Positions 26,247 through 34,622 are shown, numbered from the stretch's first letter. The stretch is DNA of 64,000 bases from Pedobacter xixiisoli (GCF_900215335.1 NZ_OCMT01000002.1:558001-622000); one strand, 5' to 3'. Numbers and translations are program-made. The notes: generated by a model not told the origin, from the letters alone.

Positions 26247-27310
26247 TGAACAAACTATCAAAAGAGCTGAAAGAACACTTAATGCAGGGAACGGTCATCC
26301 CCGCACATCCATTAGCATTGAATGAAGATAGAACACTAGACGAACAGCACCAACGTTTATTGACTCAGTATTACATGAGCTCTGGAGCTGGAGGAATTGC
26401 TATCGCCGTACACTCTACTCAATTTGAAATTAGAGAGCCCGAAGTAAATCTTTTCGAAAAAGTAATTGAACTAGCAAGCGAAGAAATTGCAAAAGCGAAG
26501 CTAGACAGACCATTTATTAAAGTTTGTGGTATTTGTGGGCCAACTGAGCAAGCGGTTAATGAAGCCAAAATAGCAGTAAAACATAGTTACCACATGGGTT
26601 TATTAAGCATGGGCGGTTTACAAGGCTGGACAGAAGAGGCTATTCTTGAGCGAGTACGCAAAGTGGCGCAGGTAATCCCTGTGTTTGGCTTTTACCTGCA
26701 GCCTTCAGTGGGCGGTAGAATTTTCTCTTACGATTTTTGGGCAAAGTTTGTGGAAATCGAAAATGTGGAAGCAATTAAATGCGCTTCTTTCAACAGATAC
26801 CAAACTTTAGATGTAATGAGAGCTTTAGCCAACTCGAGCAGAAGAAATGAAGTAGCCATGTACACAGGCAACGATGACAACATTGTGAACGATTTGCTAA
26901 CGAGCTACCGTTTTCCTACTGCAAAAGGACAGACTGAAATTACTTTTAGAGGCGGGCTTTTAGGACACTGGGCAGTTTGGACACAAAAAGCCGTAGAATT
27001 ACTAGACAAAATCAAACAATACAAACTTCAACCAAGTGCAGCAGTTGCTGATGAATTATTGAGCCACAACATTGCAGTAACCGACAGCAACGCCGCTTTA
27101 TTCGACCCTTCGCATGATTTCCACGGCTGTATCTCTGGCATCCACGAGGTGTTGCACAGACAAGGCTTATTAAAAGGCATTTGGTGTATTAGTCCAAAAG
27201 AAACTCTCTCTAAAGGACAAAGCGAAGAGATTGATCGCATCTATCAAGATTACCCACAACTAAACGATGATGAATTTGTAAAAGCGTTCTTAAAAGAAAA
27301 ATCTAATTAA
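26246..27310 (+). CDS. Dihydrodipicolinate synthase (DapA/NAL)-family lyase
   Basis: 354 residues, about 50 longer than typical DapA. The barrel carries FGFYLQPSVGG in the place of the YNxP motif (Tyr150) and VEAIKCASFNRY, in which Lys178 is at the Schiff-base position. Family members add or split off pyruvate, including 2-keto-3-deoxy-gluconate aldolase and related dehydratases. The gene is translationally coupled to the SDR upstream. Here it probably splits or dehydrates a 2-keto-3-deoxy sugar acid, giving a second possible end step next to the FAH-family enzyme. Lysine synthesis is unlikely from the context and motif differences. Confidence 0.8.
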   Translation: MNKLSKELKEHLMQGTVIPAHPLALNEDRTLDEQHQRLLTQYYMSSGAGGIAIAVHSTQFEIREPEVNLFEKVIELASEEIAKAKLDRPFIKVCGICGPTEQAVNEAKIAVKHSYHMGLLSMGGLQGWTEEAILERVRKVAQVIPVFGFYLQPSVGGRIFSYDFWAKFVEIENVEAIKCASFNRYQTLDVMRALANSSRRNEVAMYTGNDDNIVNDLLTSYRFPTAKGQTEITFRGGLLGHWAVWTQKAVELLDKIKQYKLQPSAAVADELLSHNIAVTDSNAALFDPSHDFHGCISGIHEVLHRQGLLKGIWCISPKETLSKGQSEEIDRIYQDYPQLNDDEFVKAFLKEKSN

Positions 27311-27356
27311 GTTAAACCTGATTTGCTAGCAAACACACAACCTAAACACTAACAAA

Positions 27357-28745
27357 ATGAACAGAAGAAATCTTTTAAAAACATTAACGCTAAGCTTAGG
27401 AGCTACTGTAATTACTTCAGACCTTTTGGCTAAAGTTGACAAGAACACCTATCGTTATAAAATCAAAGAGAACCCGCTTCATCAGCCCATTAAAAAAGCG
27501 GTTACGGCTATTACTTTGGGTGCGGGAAACCGAGGGATGGTTTACGGAACCTACGCCGAAATTACCCCAAACGACCTTAAGATTGTAGGTGTAGCAGAAC
27601 CTGTCGCTTTTAGAAATGAAAGGTATGCTAAAATCCACTCCATCCCACAAGAAAACAGATTCAATACATGGGAGGATGTATTTAAAAGACCAAAGTTTGC
27701 AGATGCAATTATCATTTCTACGCCAGACAACTTACATTACGGCCCTTGCATGAAGGCGTTAGCCATGGGTTACGACATCCTTTTGGAAAAACCTATTGCA
27801 CCAACAGAAAAAGAGTGTAGAGATATTTTGGCGCTTGCCAAGAAAAACAATAGAATTGTAGCAGTTTGTCACGTACTAAGATATGCACCTTACTTCATCA
27901 AAATGAAAGAATTGATAGAAAAAGGAGCTATTGGAGAAGTAGTGAGTGTACAACATTTCGAACCAATTGAGCACATCCACATGTCTCACTCTTACGTTCG
28001 TGGAAACTGGCACAACTCTAAAGAAACCACGCCTATTATCTTGGCAAAATCTTGTCACGATTTAGATATTATTAAATGGGTAATCAACAAGCCAAGCAAA
28101 AAAATAGTTGCCATGGGCGATTTAAAATGGTTCCGTAAAGAAAATGCACCCGCCAACAGTAGCGATAGATGCGTAACCTGTAGCGTAGAAAGAGAATGCG
28201 CTTACTCTGCCGTGAAGGAATACGCAGACCGACAAACACACTTCTTATCTGTTTTGGATGTTCCAGATAACATTCCAAATCGTCGAGAATACATATTGGA
28301 GAAACTTAAAACAAGCAACTACGGGCGTTGTGTTTATCGCATGGATAACGATCAACCAGACCACTATGTAACCAGCATACAATTTGCGGACAGTGTAACA
28401 GCAAGCTTTTCTATGGAGGCATTTACTTCTTACCACGGCAGACGCACCAGAATTATGGGATCTATGGGAGACTTAGTGGGAGACATGAAAGAGCTGGTTC
28501 ACAACGATTTTAGAACAAGAAAAGAAACCAAATTTATACCAGAAGCACAAGATGTAAAAGGTTATGAAGACCACGGACACGGCGGCGGGGATTGGCTGCT
28601 CACTAAAGACTTCGTAAATGCGGTAAGTCAACAAAACGCAAAGCTACTTACTTCCACCATCGATGAATCTATCGAAAGTCACTTGATGGGTTTTATGGCC
28701 GAAGAAAGCAGGAAAAAAGGAAAAATAATGGATATTAAAGTTTAA
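27357..28745 (+). CDS. Gfo/Idh/MocA-family oxidoreductase with export-like signal and Cys cluster
   Basis: 462 residues. The start MNRRNLLKTLTLSLGATVI is a Tat-like signal. The nucleotide fold has ITLGAGNRGMVYGTY, and ILLEKPIAP carries the catalytic Lys-Pro. A middle insertion has three cysteines (RCVTCSVERECAYSAV), seen in a subgroup of exported members. NAD(P)-dependent sugar oxidation, reduction or hydrolysis by an NAD cycle are known for this family. It is the last gene of operon C, 46 bases after the DapA-family gene, and ends before a strong terminator. It is the second such protein in the locus; the substrate is unknown. Confidence 0.85.
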   Translation: MNRRNLLKTLTLSLGATVITSDLLAKVDKNTYRYKIKENPLHQPIKKAVTAITLGAGNRGMVYGTYAEITPNDLKIVGVAEPVAFRNERYAKIHSIPQENRFNTWEDVFKRPKFADAIIISTPDNLHYGPCMKALAMGYDILLEKPIAPTEKECRDILALAKKNNRIVAVCHVLRYAPYFIKMKELIEKGAIGEVVSVQHFEPIEHIHMSHSYVRGNWHNSKETTPIILAKSCHDLDIIKWVINKPSKKIVAMGDLKWFRKENAPANSSDRCVTCSVERECAYSAVKEYADRQTHFLSVLDVPDNIPNRREYILEKLKTSNYGRCVYRMDNDQPDHYVTSIQFADSVTASFSMEAFTSYHGRRTRIMGSMGDLVGDMKELVHNDFRTRKETKFIPEAQDVKGYEDHGHGGGDWLLTKDFVNAVSQQNAKLLTSTIDESIESHLMGFMAEESRKKGKIMDIKV

Positions 28746-28771
28746 CAAAAAGCCATTAGCTCATTATTTTT

Positions 28772-28805
28772 AACGGATGAAAACTTAAACCTTCATCCGT
28801 TTTTG
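28772..28805 (+). terminator. Terminator of operon C
   Basis: A perfect 10-pair stem, AACGGATGAA with TTCATCCGTT, and a 10-base loop is followed by TTTTG. It starts 27 bases after the last gene of operon C. Confidence 0.85.
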
Positions 28806-28857
28806 TTTACTATACTTTTCTACTCTATTAAAAGCAATTTTATCCATCGCAAAGAAC

Positions 28858-28865
28858 TAGATTTG
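28858..28865 (+). promoter_or_regulatory. Promoter -7 box of the EamA gene
   Basis: TAGATTTG fits the Bacteroidota -7 consensus TAnnTTTG and lies 16 bases before the start codon. No clear -33 TTTG is seen at the expected distance. Confidence 0.5.
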
Positions 28866-28881
28866 CAAAAATTTAGTCGAA

Positions 28882-29739
28882 ATGAAAATCAAAAACATCC
28901 CTCCCATCCCTGCAGTACTACTAGCTATTACTAGCGTACAAGGTGGTGCGGCTATTGCCAAAGGGATGTTTCCGCTGTTGGGCGCTACAGCAACAGTTAC
29001 CTTGCGCATTGGGCTTTCGGCTATCATTTTATTACTCGCTTATCGCCCTAATTTCAAAAAAATCACCGCAACACAGTGGAAATTGGTGAGTTTATATGGC
29101 ATATCGTTAGGCTCAATGAACCTAACTTTCTACCTCTCTTTGTCACGCATACCATTGGGGCTGGCAGTTACTTTAGAATTTATAGGCCCTTTAATTCTCG
29201 CAATTGCTGCCTCAAAAAAAGCGACAGATTTAATATGGGCAGTAATGGCGGCGGCAGGTATTGCTTTAATTGCACCTTGGAGCGGAGAAAGTAATGTTGA
29301 TATGATAGGTGCATTGCTTTCGTTGGTTGCTGGAGGTTTTTGGGCACTTTACATCATTATGGGAGGTAAAGTTTCAAAGGCGATGGATAGCGGAGCAGCG
29401 GTAAGTGTAGGAATGCTGATAGCTAGTTGCGTGGTTCTACCTTTCGCTTTTGCAGATGGCCATCTGTTCGACGTTACTCCAAAACTTTTAGCTATGGGCT
29501 TGGCTATTGCCTTGCTTTCTAGCGCCATTCCGTTCACGTTAGAGATGAACGCACTAAAGCATATTCCAGCTAAAACTTTCAGTATTTTAATGAGTTTGGA
29601 ACCAGCGGCAGCGGCAATTTGTGGCTTATTCTTTTTACACGAATACCTGTCTTTTAACGAATGGGCAGCCATTGCATTAGTAGTTGGTGCTAGCACAGGC
29701 TCTACATTAACTAAGGCCAAACAACCTACAAGCCATTAA
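28882..29739 (+). CDS. EamA-family exporter (RhtA-like)
   Basis: 285 residues with ten predicted membrane helices in two repeated EamA halves. The start PAVLLAITSVQGGAAIAKGMFPLLG and the segment LGLAVTLEFIGPL, given here in short form, are typical of the RhtA branch, which exports threonine, homoserine or other metabolites across the inner membrane. It follows the PUL terminator and has its own -7 box, so it is probably not part of the PUL. The ligand is not known. Confidence 0.85.
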   Translation: MKIKNIPPIPAVLLAITSVQGGAAIAKGMFPLLGATATVTLRIGLSAIILLLAYRPNFKKITATQWKLVSLYGISLGSMNLTFYLSLSRIPLGLAVTLEFIGPLILAIAASKKATDLIWAVMAAAGIALIAPWSGESNVDMIGALLSLVAGGFWALYIIMGGKVSKAMDSGAAVSVGMLIASCVVLPFAFADGHLFDVTPKLLAMGLAIALLSSAIPFTLEMNALKHIPAKTFSILMSLEPAAAAICGLFFLHEYLSFNEWAAIALVVGASTGSTLTKAKQPTSH

Positions 29740-29786
29740 GTAAATTGGCGCTGTTAAGCAGTTCACCGAAAACTTTACTAAACAAA

Positions 29787-29843
29787 AAAGGAGATACAAA
29801 AAATGCATCTCCCTTTAAGCTATCATATCCTCTCGGATATTTT
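29787..29843. terminator. Two hairpins between convergent EamA and ferredoxin genes
   Basis: GGAGAT with ATCTCC (29790-29795 with 29807-29812) is flanked by A-rich and T-rich runs. ATATCC with GGATAT (29825-29840) is followed by TTTT. Either could stop transcription from the convergent genes. Confidence 0.45.
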
Positions 29844-29868
29844 AAACTTTTGACTTTATAATTTTAAC

Positions 29869-30219
29869 TTAGTTTTCCTGGTGTAACCAAGCTTTCTTAG
29901 TCAATAACTCTTCTTCTGTCTCACGAATATCTTCGTCGTCTACACAGCAATCTACTGGGCAAACCGCAGCACATTGAGGCTCATCATGGAAACCTTTACA
30001 CTCTGTACACTTGTCTGAAACAATATAATATACCTCATCAGAAACCGCATCTTGAGCAGCACCTGCATCTACTTCACTACCTCCAAAATCAATAATACCG
30101 TCTAAAGCGGTACCATCAGAAAATCTCCAAGCGGTACCAGCATCATAAATTGCATTATTAGGGCATTCTGGCTCACATGCCCCACAGTTTATACATTCGT
30201 CTGTTATTTTAATTGCCAT
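29869..30219 (-). CDS. 4Fe-4S dicluster ferredoxin
   Basis: 116 residues. The first cluster motif is Cys9, Cys12, Cys15, Cys19 (CINCGACEPECP). The second is Cys71, Cys74, Cys83, Cys87 with a longer spacing (CTECKGFHDEPQCAAVCP). About 50 residues separate the two motifs, as in the Bacteroidota and Allochromatium-type ferredoxins. It carries electrons in the cytosol. It diverges from the acyl-CoA reductase gene with 79 bases between; this arrangement recurs in Bacteroidota. A TATATTTG box on the minus strand (30261-30268) is a good promoter element. Confidence 0.93.
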   Translation of the reverse strand: MAIKITDECINCGACEPECPNNAIYDAGTAWRFSDGTALDGIIDFGGSEVDAGAAQDAVSDEVYYIVSDKCTECKGFHDEPQCAAVCPVDCCVDDEDIRETEEELLTKKAWLHQEN

Positions 30220-30260
30220 CTTTTCGTCTAAATCTAAATGCGAAGTTTACCTTTGCGTCG

Positions 30261-30268
30261 CAAATATA
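30261..30268 (-). promoter_or_regulatory. Promoter -7 box of the ferredoxin gene
   Basis: On the minus strand the bases read TATATTTG, an exact TAnnTTTG, 42 bases upstream of the ferredoxin start. Confidence 0.55.
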
Positions 30269-30298
30269 ATACATAATAAATTTATAATAGTTCTAAAT

Positions 30299-31321
30299 AT
30301 GTCTTCACTTCGTAAAGAACAGCTCATTTCTGCTTTTAAACAACTAGGTAAATATCTAAATCAGCCAGATGAAGCCTTCAAATCAGCTGTCTATTCGGCT
30401 AAAAATGCAAATGCTTGGTTTACAGAAGATGAAGTAAACAAATCGGTAAAAGCCTTAGCTGAAATGCTAAACGAGGCCGATTTAGAACAATGGTTTGAAA
30501 ATATTGAAGTTACAACAGCACCTAAAAAAGTGGGGTTAATCTTAGCTGGCAACATTCCCTTGGTTGGCTTTCACGATGTGATGTGTGTATTAGCAACAGG
30601 AAATATTGCACAAATTAAATTATCTTCATCTGACAATAAACTCCTGCCCTTTCTGCTAAATCAACTCTGTGAAATTTTACCAGAGCTGAAAAACCACATT
30701 ATTTATGCCGAACAATTGAAAGGTTTCGATGCGGTAATTGCTACTGGCAGCAACAACACATCAAGATATTTCGAATATTATTTCGGTAAAGTACCCAACA
30801 TCATCAGAAGAAATAGAAATAGTGTAGCTGTATTAACTGGAGAGGAAAAAGAAGAAGAAATTGCGGAACTAGGTCATGATATTTTAGATTACTTTGGCAT
30901 GGGCTGTCGCAGTATCTCAAAAATCTACATCCCTGAAAATTACGAAATCAAAAACTTTTTTGAGCCTTTAGAGCAATATCAAGACATTATCAACCATTTT
31001 AAATACAACAACAACTACGATTACAACAAGTCTATTTATTTGGTAAATCAGCAAAAACATTACGACAATGGTTTTTTATTGTTGAAAGAAGATGAAGGCT
31101 TGTCATCGCCTTTGGCTGTATTATATTACGAAACTTATGAGAACATAGGCGACGTTACTGAAAAACTGAAGCAGCAACGAGAACAAATTCAATGTGTTGT
31201 AGGCAACCTAATTGATAAAGATTTGCAGGTACTCCGCTTTGGAGAAAGCCAGCACCCTAAACTTTGGGACTACGCAGACAATGTTGATACGATTGAGTTT
31301 TTGAAGGGATTAGGGGATTAA
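30299..31321 (+). CDS. Acyl-CoA reductase (LuxC-like)
   Basis: 340 residues. It has the aldehyde-dehydrogenase-like fold of LuxC: VGLILAGNIPLVGFHDVMCVLATG, quoted here as ILAGNIPLVGFHD, then IATGSNNTSRYFEYYFG, RNRNSVAVLTG, and the catalytic cysteine in GMGCRS (Cys203). The family reduces acyl-CoA to aldehyde with NADPH. No luciferase or acyltransferase genes are nearby, and the divergent ferredoxin is the constant neighbour in this phylum, so its role is probably in lipid or aldehyde metabolism and remains unclear. Confidence 0.85.
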   Translation: MSSLRKEQLISAFKQLGKYLNQPDEAFKSAVYSAKNANAWFTEDEVNKSVKALAEMLNEADLEQWFENIEVTTAPKKVGLILAGNIPLVGFHDVMCVLATGNIAQIKLSSSDNKLLPFLLNQLCEILPELKNHIIYAEQLKGFDAVIATGSNNTSRYFEYYFGKVPNIIRRNRNSVAVLTGEEKEEEIAELGHDILDYFGMGCRSISKIYIPENYEIKNFFEPLEQYQDIINHFKYNNNYDYNKSIYLVNQQKHYDNGFLLLKEDEGLSSPLAVLYYETYENIGDVTEKLKQQREQIQCVVGNLIDKDLQVLRFGESQHPKLWDYADNVDTIEFLKGLGD

Positions 31322-31343
31322 GCGCCTCTCTGCCCTGTAGGCA

Positions 31344-31461
31344 TCTCTCCCCAAAAGGGAGAGAAAAGATTTGTAGCCAATTTTAACTGAACACTTTTAA
31401 CTTTGGTCTTTCCGACTTCAAGACTTTTTACTTTTAACTTTCCACTTTTAACTTTTAACTT
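31344..31461. repeat. Hairpin and ACTTTTAACT repeats upstream of the 67-residue gene
   Basis: TCTCTCCC with GGGAGAGA (31344-31351 with 31357-31364) forms an 8-pair hairpin without a T run. Then ACTTTTAACT occurs at 31393, 31430 and twice overlapping at 31444-31461. Such strings are common between Pedobacter genes. No gene fits here. Confidence 0.55.
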
Positions 31462-31476
31462 CTTACTTTTGAAGGA

Positions 31477-31680
31477 ATGTATATCATCAAAGTTAAAGGC
31501 ATTGCCAAAATACCTGATTACGTACAACTAAGAGACGAAAAGTTCACTTTGTTGGCTTATTTTAGGGTAGATAGACCTGATAAATCTTTAGAGAAACTAG
31601 GTTTTGGAGATAAGCAGGAAAAAATAATGAGTTTTATTAACGAGTTGCCTTTTGGACAGGTAACTAAACTAGATATTTAA
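31477..31680 (+). CDS. Conserved-looking 67-residue protein before ftsE
   Basis: 67 residues, no signal peptide or membrane segment. It starts with a beta strand (MYIIKVKGIAKIPDYVQL), has a middle strand (TLLAYFRV), and ends with a helix (KIMSFINELPFGQ). An exact -7 box TACTTTTG lies 6 bases before the ATG, and the stop lies one base before the ftsE start, so the two form an operon. I do not recognise the family. The tight pairing with ftsE suggests a role tied to the cell envelope or division, which is only inference. Confidence 0.7.
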   Translation: MYIIKVKGIAKIPDYVQLRDEKFTLLAYFRVDRPDKSLEKLGFGDKQEKIMSFINELPFGQVTKLDI

Positions 31681-31681
31681 C

Positions 31682-32371
31682 ATGGCAGAGTACGTAGAAA
31701 ATGTAATTACCTTAAACAACGTTGATGTTTTTCAGCAGAAACACTTAGTGCTATCTAACGTAAAACTTGATGTTGCCAAAGGCGAGTTTGTATTTCTAAT
31801 TGGCGCAACTGGTTCGGGAAAAAGTAGTTTGTTAAAAATCATTTATGGCGATTTACACATCGGTAATGGCGAAGGAAGCGTAGCTAATTTCAATTTAAAA
31901 ACACTTGCTGAAAAGGAAGTTCCTTACTTGAGAAGAAAACTTGGGATTGTTTTCCAAGATTTTCAGTTATTGGGCGACAGAACCATTGAGCAAAACCTTG
32001 AATTTGTTCTAAAAGCTACGGGTTGGAAAGACAAAAACCTGATTACCGAACGTATTAAAGATGTTTTGGAAAAAGTGGGCTTGCGTTCTAAAATCAAGAA
32101 AATGCCTCACGAAATGTCTGGCGGTGAGCAACAACGTATTGTAATTGCCAGAGCTCTATTAAACAATCCGGAGATTATTCTAGCGGATGAGCCGACAGGA
32201 AACTTAGACCCAGAAACTTCGGAAGAAATTGTGCTTTTATTGAAGCAAATCAGTCAAAACGGAACCGCTGTTTTAATGGCTACCCACGATTATCATATCA
32301 TCCGTACCTTCCCTTCTCGCATCATCAAATGTGAAAATGGATTAGTGCATGAAGATGTTCAGATCGCTTAA
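31682..32371 (+). CDS. ftsE: Cell-division ABC ATPase FtsE
   Basis: 229 residues, the FtsE length. Walker A is GATGSGKS (41-48), the signature MSGGEQQR (145-152), Walker B IILADE (165-170), followed by PTGNLDPE, and the switch His is in ATHDYH. FtsE with FtsX controls septal peptidoglycan hydrolases at the division site. No ftsX lies in this window; in Bacteroidota the two genes are often apart. LolD-like ATPases are close relatives, so ftsE is the likely but not certain name. Confidence 0.85.
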   Translation: MAEYVENVITLNNVDVFQQKHLVLSNVKLDVAKGEFVFLIGATGSGKSSLLKIIYGDLHIGNGEGSVANFNLKTLAEKEVPYLRRKLGIVFQDFQLLGDRTIEQNLEFVLKATGWKDKNLITERIKDVLEKVGLRSKIKKMPHEMSGGEQQRIVIARALLNNPEIILADEPTGNLDPETSEEIVLLLKQISQNGTAVLMATHDYHIIRTFPSRIIKCENGLVHEDVQIA

Positions 32372-32393
32372 ATATTCAAGTTCGCTAATTATG

Positions 32394-32480
32394 TCACCAC
32401 TCCGTGGTTTAAAATTTTAACATTTAAATGCTATCATAATACCAGTCCTTCGGACTTTAGATATAACCACAAAGTGGTGA
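32394..32480. repeat. REPIN-like pair of inverted hairpins
   Basis: ACCAC-TCC-GTGGT (32396-32408) and ACCAC-AAA-GTGGT (32466-32478) are inverted copies of each other: the first on the minus strand reads AACCACGGAGTGGTGA and the second on the plus strand AACCACAAAGTGGTGA. A third hairpin, AGTCC-TTC-GGACT (32444-32456), lies between them. This layout, two inverted REPs around a short spacer, is that of REPINs mobilised by RAYT transposases. No RAYT gene is in the window. Confidence 0.6.
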
Positions 32481-32517
32481 TATTATAATAGAAAATTATA
32501 GTTATTACGCCCACGGA

Positions 32518-32530
32518 ACCCTGAAAGGGT
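32518..32530. repeat. Fourth short hairpin, ACCCT-GAA-AGGGT
   Basis: A 5-pair stem with a 3-base loop, the same geometry as the three hairpins just upstream. It is preceded by TAGAAAATTATAG-like A/T-rich sequence. Probably part of the same repeat cluster. Confidence 0.5.
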
Positions 32531-32582
32531 AAGATTATAAAGCTAATTTATATTAAGCAGTATTCTGACAAAAAATTAATTT

Positions 32583-32658
32583 ACAGCCATTCTGTTAGTC
32601 TAACTTGACGTAAAACTGACAGCATGGCTGTTTTATTTGCATTGGCAAAACTTTTGTA
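32583..32658 (+). promoter_or_regulatory. Candidate sigma-54-type promoter and paired palindromes before grpE
   Basis: TTGGCAAAACTTTTGTA (32642-32658) has GG and TTG at the spacing of -24/-12 promoters (TGGCAC-N5-TTGCA), with two mismatches. Upstream lie ACAGCATGGCTGT (32619-32631) and ACAGCCATTCTGT (32583-32595), two ACAG-CTGT palindromes 36 bases apart that could bind an activator. The call is tentative. Confidence 0.35.
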
Positions 32659-32704
32659 AAGAACCCTTTCAAAGGAATCCCTTTGGGAAAAAACACGAGT
32701 ACAC

Positions 32705-33295
32705 ATGTTTAACAAGAAGAAAAAGGAAGAAGAACCATTGGTTGAAAATAATACAGCTGAAGCAGCAGCGGAAAGCACTAAAGATAATGTAGAAAACACA
32801 GCAGCGCAAGCTGAAAACGAAGCGAGCGAGCCTGCAATAGAATTATCAGTAGAAGAAAAATTACTACAGCAAGTAGCTGAATTGAATGATAAATACCTAC
32901 GTCTATTTGCTGAGTTCGACAACTTCAAACGTCGTACACAAAAAGAGCGTGTTGAGTTGTTACAAACTGCTGGTAAAGATATCGTCGTTTCTCTCTTACC
33001 TGTTTTAGATGATTTTGAACGTGCTATTAAAGCAACTGAAAAATCTACAGAAGTAGCACCAGTTCGTGAAGGTATTGAATTGGTTCAAACCAAATTGAAG
33101 AGTATTTTAACTCAAAAAGGCTTAAAAGAAATCGAAAGTTTGAACACTCCTTTTGACACAGATTTGCACGAAGCAATTACCCAAATTCCTTCGCCAACAG
33201 AAGAGCAAAAAGGAAAAGTAATTGACGAATTAGAAAAAGGATATACGCTTAACGAAAAAGTAGTTCGTTTTGCTAAAGTGGTAGTTGGAGCATAA
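32705..33295 (+). CDS. grpE: Nucleotide exchange factor GrpE
   Basis: 196 residues. An acidic, Ala/Glu-rich N-terminus (about 1-55) precedes a long coiled coil and the beta domain. Conserved blocks are YLRLFAEFDNFKRRTQKER, LLPVLDDFERAIKA and the C-terminal YTLNEKVVRFAKVVVG. GrpE releases ADP from DnaK in the cytosol. It is followed by dnaJ after 86 bases; dnaK itself is not in the window. The 333-base gap upstream holds a repeat cluster and a possible sigma-54-type promoter. Confidence 0.97.
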   Translation: MFNKKKKEEEPLVENNTAEAAAESTKDNVENTAAQAENEASEPAIELSVEEKLLQQVAELNDKYLRLFAEFDNFKRRTQKERVELLQTAGKDIVVSLLPVLDDFERAIKATEKSTEVAPVREGIELVQTKLKSILTQKGLKEIESLNTPFDTDLHEAITQIPSPTEEQKGKVIDELEKGYTLNEKVVRFAKVVVGA

Positions 33296-33381
33296 AGGAA
33301 TTTTGAATGGTTAAATTTTGAATGATTAAATCGGACACATTCAATCATTTTCTCATTTAGTCATTCAATCATTAAACAAAA

Positions 33382-34548
33382 ATGAGCAAAAGAGATTATT
33401 ACGACGTACTTGGAGTTGCCAAAGGCGCATCGGCGGAAGAAATTAAGAAAGCTTACCGTAAGTTGGCTATTAAATATCACCCTGATAAAAACCCTGATGA
33501 CAAATCTGCAGAAGATAAGTTTAAGGAAGCGGCAGAGGCTTACGAAGTATTAAGTAGTGCAGAGAAAAAACAACGTTACGACCAATTTGGACACGCCGGA
33601 GTTGGCGGTGCAGCTGGAGGTGGTGGCTATGGCGGTGGCGGCATGAACATGGAAGATATTTTCAGTCAGTTTGGAGATATTTTTGGTGGTGGCGGCGGTA
33701 GCCCATTTGATAGTTTCTTTGGCGGTGGAGGTCAATCGAGAGGTGGCCGCAGAGTAGCCAAAGGAAGTAACCTACGTATCAAAGTAAAGTTAACCTTAGA
33801 AGAAATTGCTAATGGTGCCGAGAAAAAAATCAAAGTTAACAAGCAAGTAAGCTGTAAAACTTGTGATGGCACTGGTGCGAAAGACAAATCATCGGTAAGT
33901 ACTTGTAGCACTTGTGGTGGTGCAGGTTCGGTACGTAGAGTTACCAATACTATCTTAGGCCAGATGCAAACTACAGCTACCTGCCCTACTTGTCATGGTA
34001 GCGGACAACAAATTACTGCAAAATGTGGTGCTTGTCATGGCGAAGGAACGGTTCGTGGCGAAGAAACCATTACCATCAATATTCCTGCTGGTGTGAGCGA
34101 AGGCATGCAGTTAAGTATGGCTGGAAAAGGTAACGCAGCTCCAAATGGTGGTGTACCAGGGGATTTAATCATCTTGATTGAGGAAACTCCTCACGAAACC
34201 TTAAAAAGAGAAGGAAACAATGTAGTTTACGATTTGCATGTAAGCATTCCTGATGCAGCTTTAGGTGCAAGTGTGGAAGTACCAACTATTGATGGCAAGG
34301 CAAAAATTAAAATTGAGCCAGGCACACAAAGTGGAAAACTGCTTCGTTTAAAAGGCAAAGGTATTCCAGAGGTGAATTCTTACCATAGAGGCGACCAAAT
34401 CATACACGTAAACATTTGGACTCCAAAAGCACTAAATAGTGAAGAAAGAGCATTGCTCGAAAAATTGAGAGAATCTGCGAACTTTAAACCACAACCTGGT
34501 AAAAATGACAAGAGTTTCTTCGATAAAATGAAAGAATATTTCGAATAA
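33382..34548 (+). CDS. dnaJ: Chaperone DnaJ (Hsp40)
   Basis: 388 residues, full-length type I DnaJ. The J domain has HPD at 33-35; a Gly-rich linker spans about 75-120. The zinc domain has four CxxCxGxG units ([32 protein letters not shown]). The C-terminal substrate domain follows. It delivers unfolded proteins to DnaK and stimulates its ATPase. It forms an operon with grpE and ends before a strong terminator. The short gap to grpE contains ATTCAATCATT direct and inverted repeats of unknown meaning. Confidence 0.98.
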   Translation: MSKRDYYDVLGVAKGASAEEIKKAYRKLAIKYHPDKNPDDKSAEDKFKEAAEAYEVLSSAEKKQRYDQFGHAGVGGAAGGGGYGGGGMNMEDIFSQFGDIFGGGGGSPFDSFFGGGGQSRGGRRVAKGSNLRIKVKLTLEEIANGAEKKIKVNKQVSCKTCDGTGAKDKSSVSTCSTCGGAGSVRRVTNTILGQMQTTATCPTCHGSGQQITAKCGACHGEGTVRGEETITINIPAGVSEGMQLSMAGKGNAAPNGGVPGDLIILIEETPHETLKREGNNVVYDLHVSIPDAALGASVEVPTIDGKAKIKIEPGTQSGKLLRLKGKGIPEVNSYHRGDQIIHVNIWTPKALNSEERALLEKLRESANFKPQPGKNDKSFFDKMKEYFE

Positions 34549-34551
34549 TAG

Positions 34552-34580
34552 AAATCCCGCTTGATGCGGGATTTTTTGTT
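34552..34580 (+). terminator. Terminator after dnaJ
   Basis: AAATCCCGC and GCGGGATTT (9 pairs) enclose a 5-base loop, followed by TTTTG. It starts 4 bases after the dnaJ stop. Confidence 0.9.
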
Positions 34581-34622
34581 TTTACAAATTAAACCTAATT
34601 TGCATACAAAGCTCGATATCCA

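Noticed and set aside
31344..31364. Hairpin after the acyl-CoA reductase as a terminator
   Set aside because: No T run follows the stem on either strand.
31393..31461. Repeats considered as a CRISPR array
   Set aside because: Units are about 10 bases with irregular spacing, and no cas genes are present.
31318..31527. 69-codon minus-strand frame of Lys/Val repeats
   Set aside because: It is only the translation of the ACTTTTAACT repeats.
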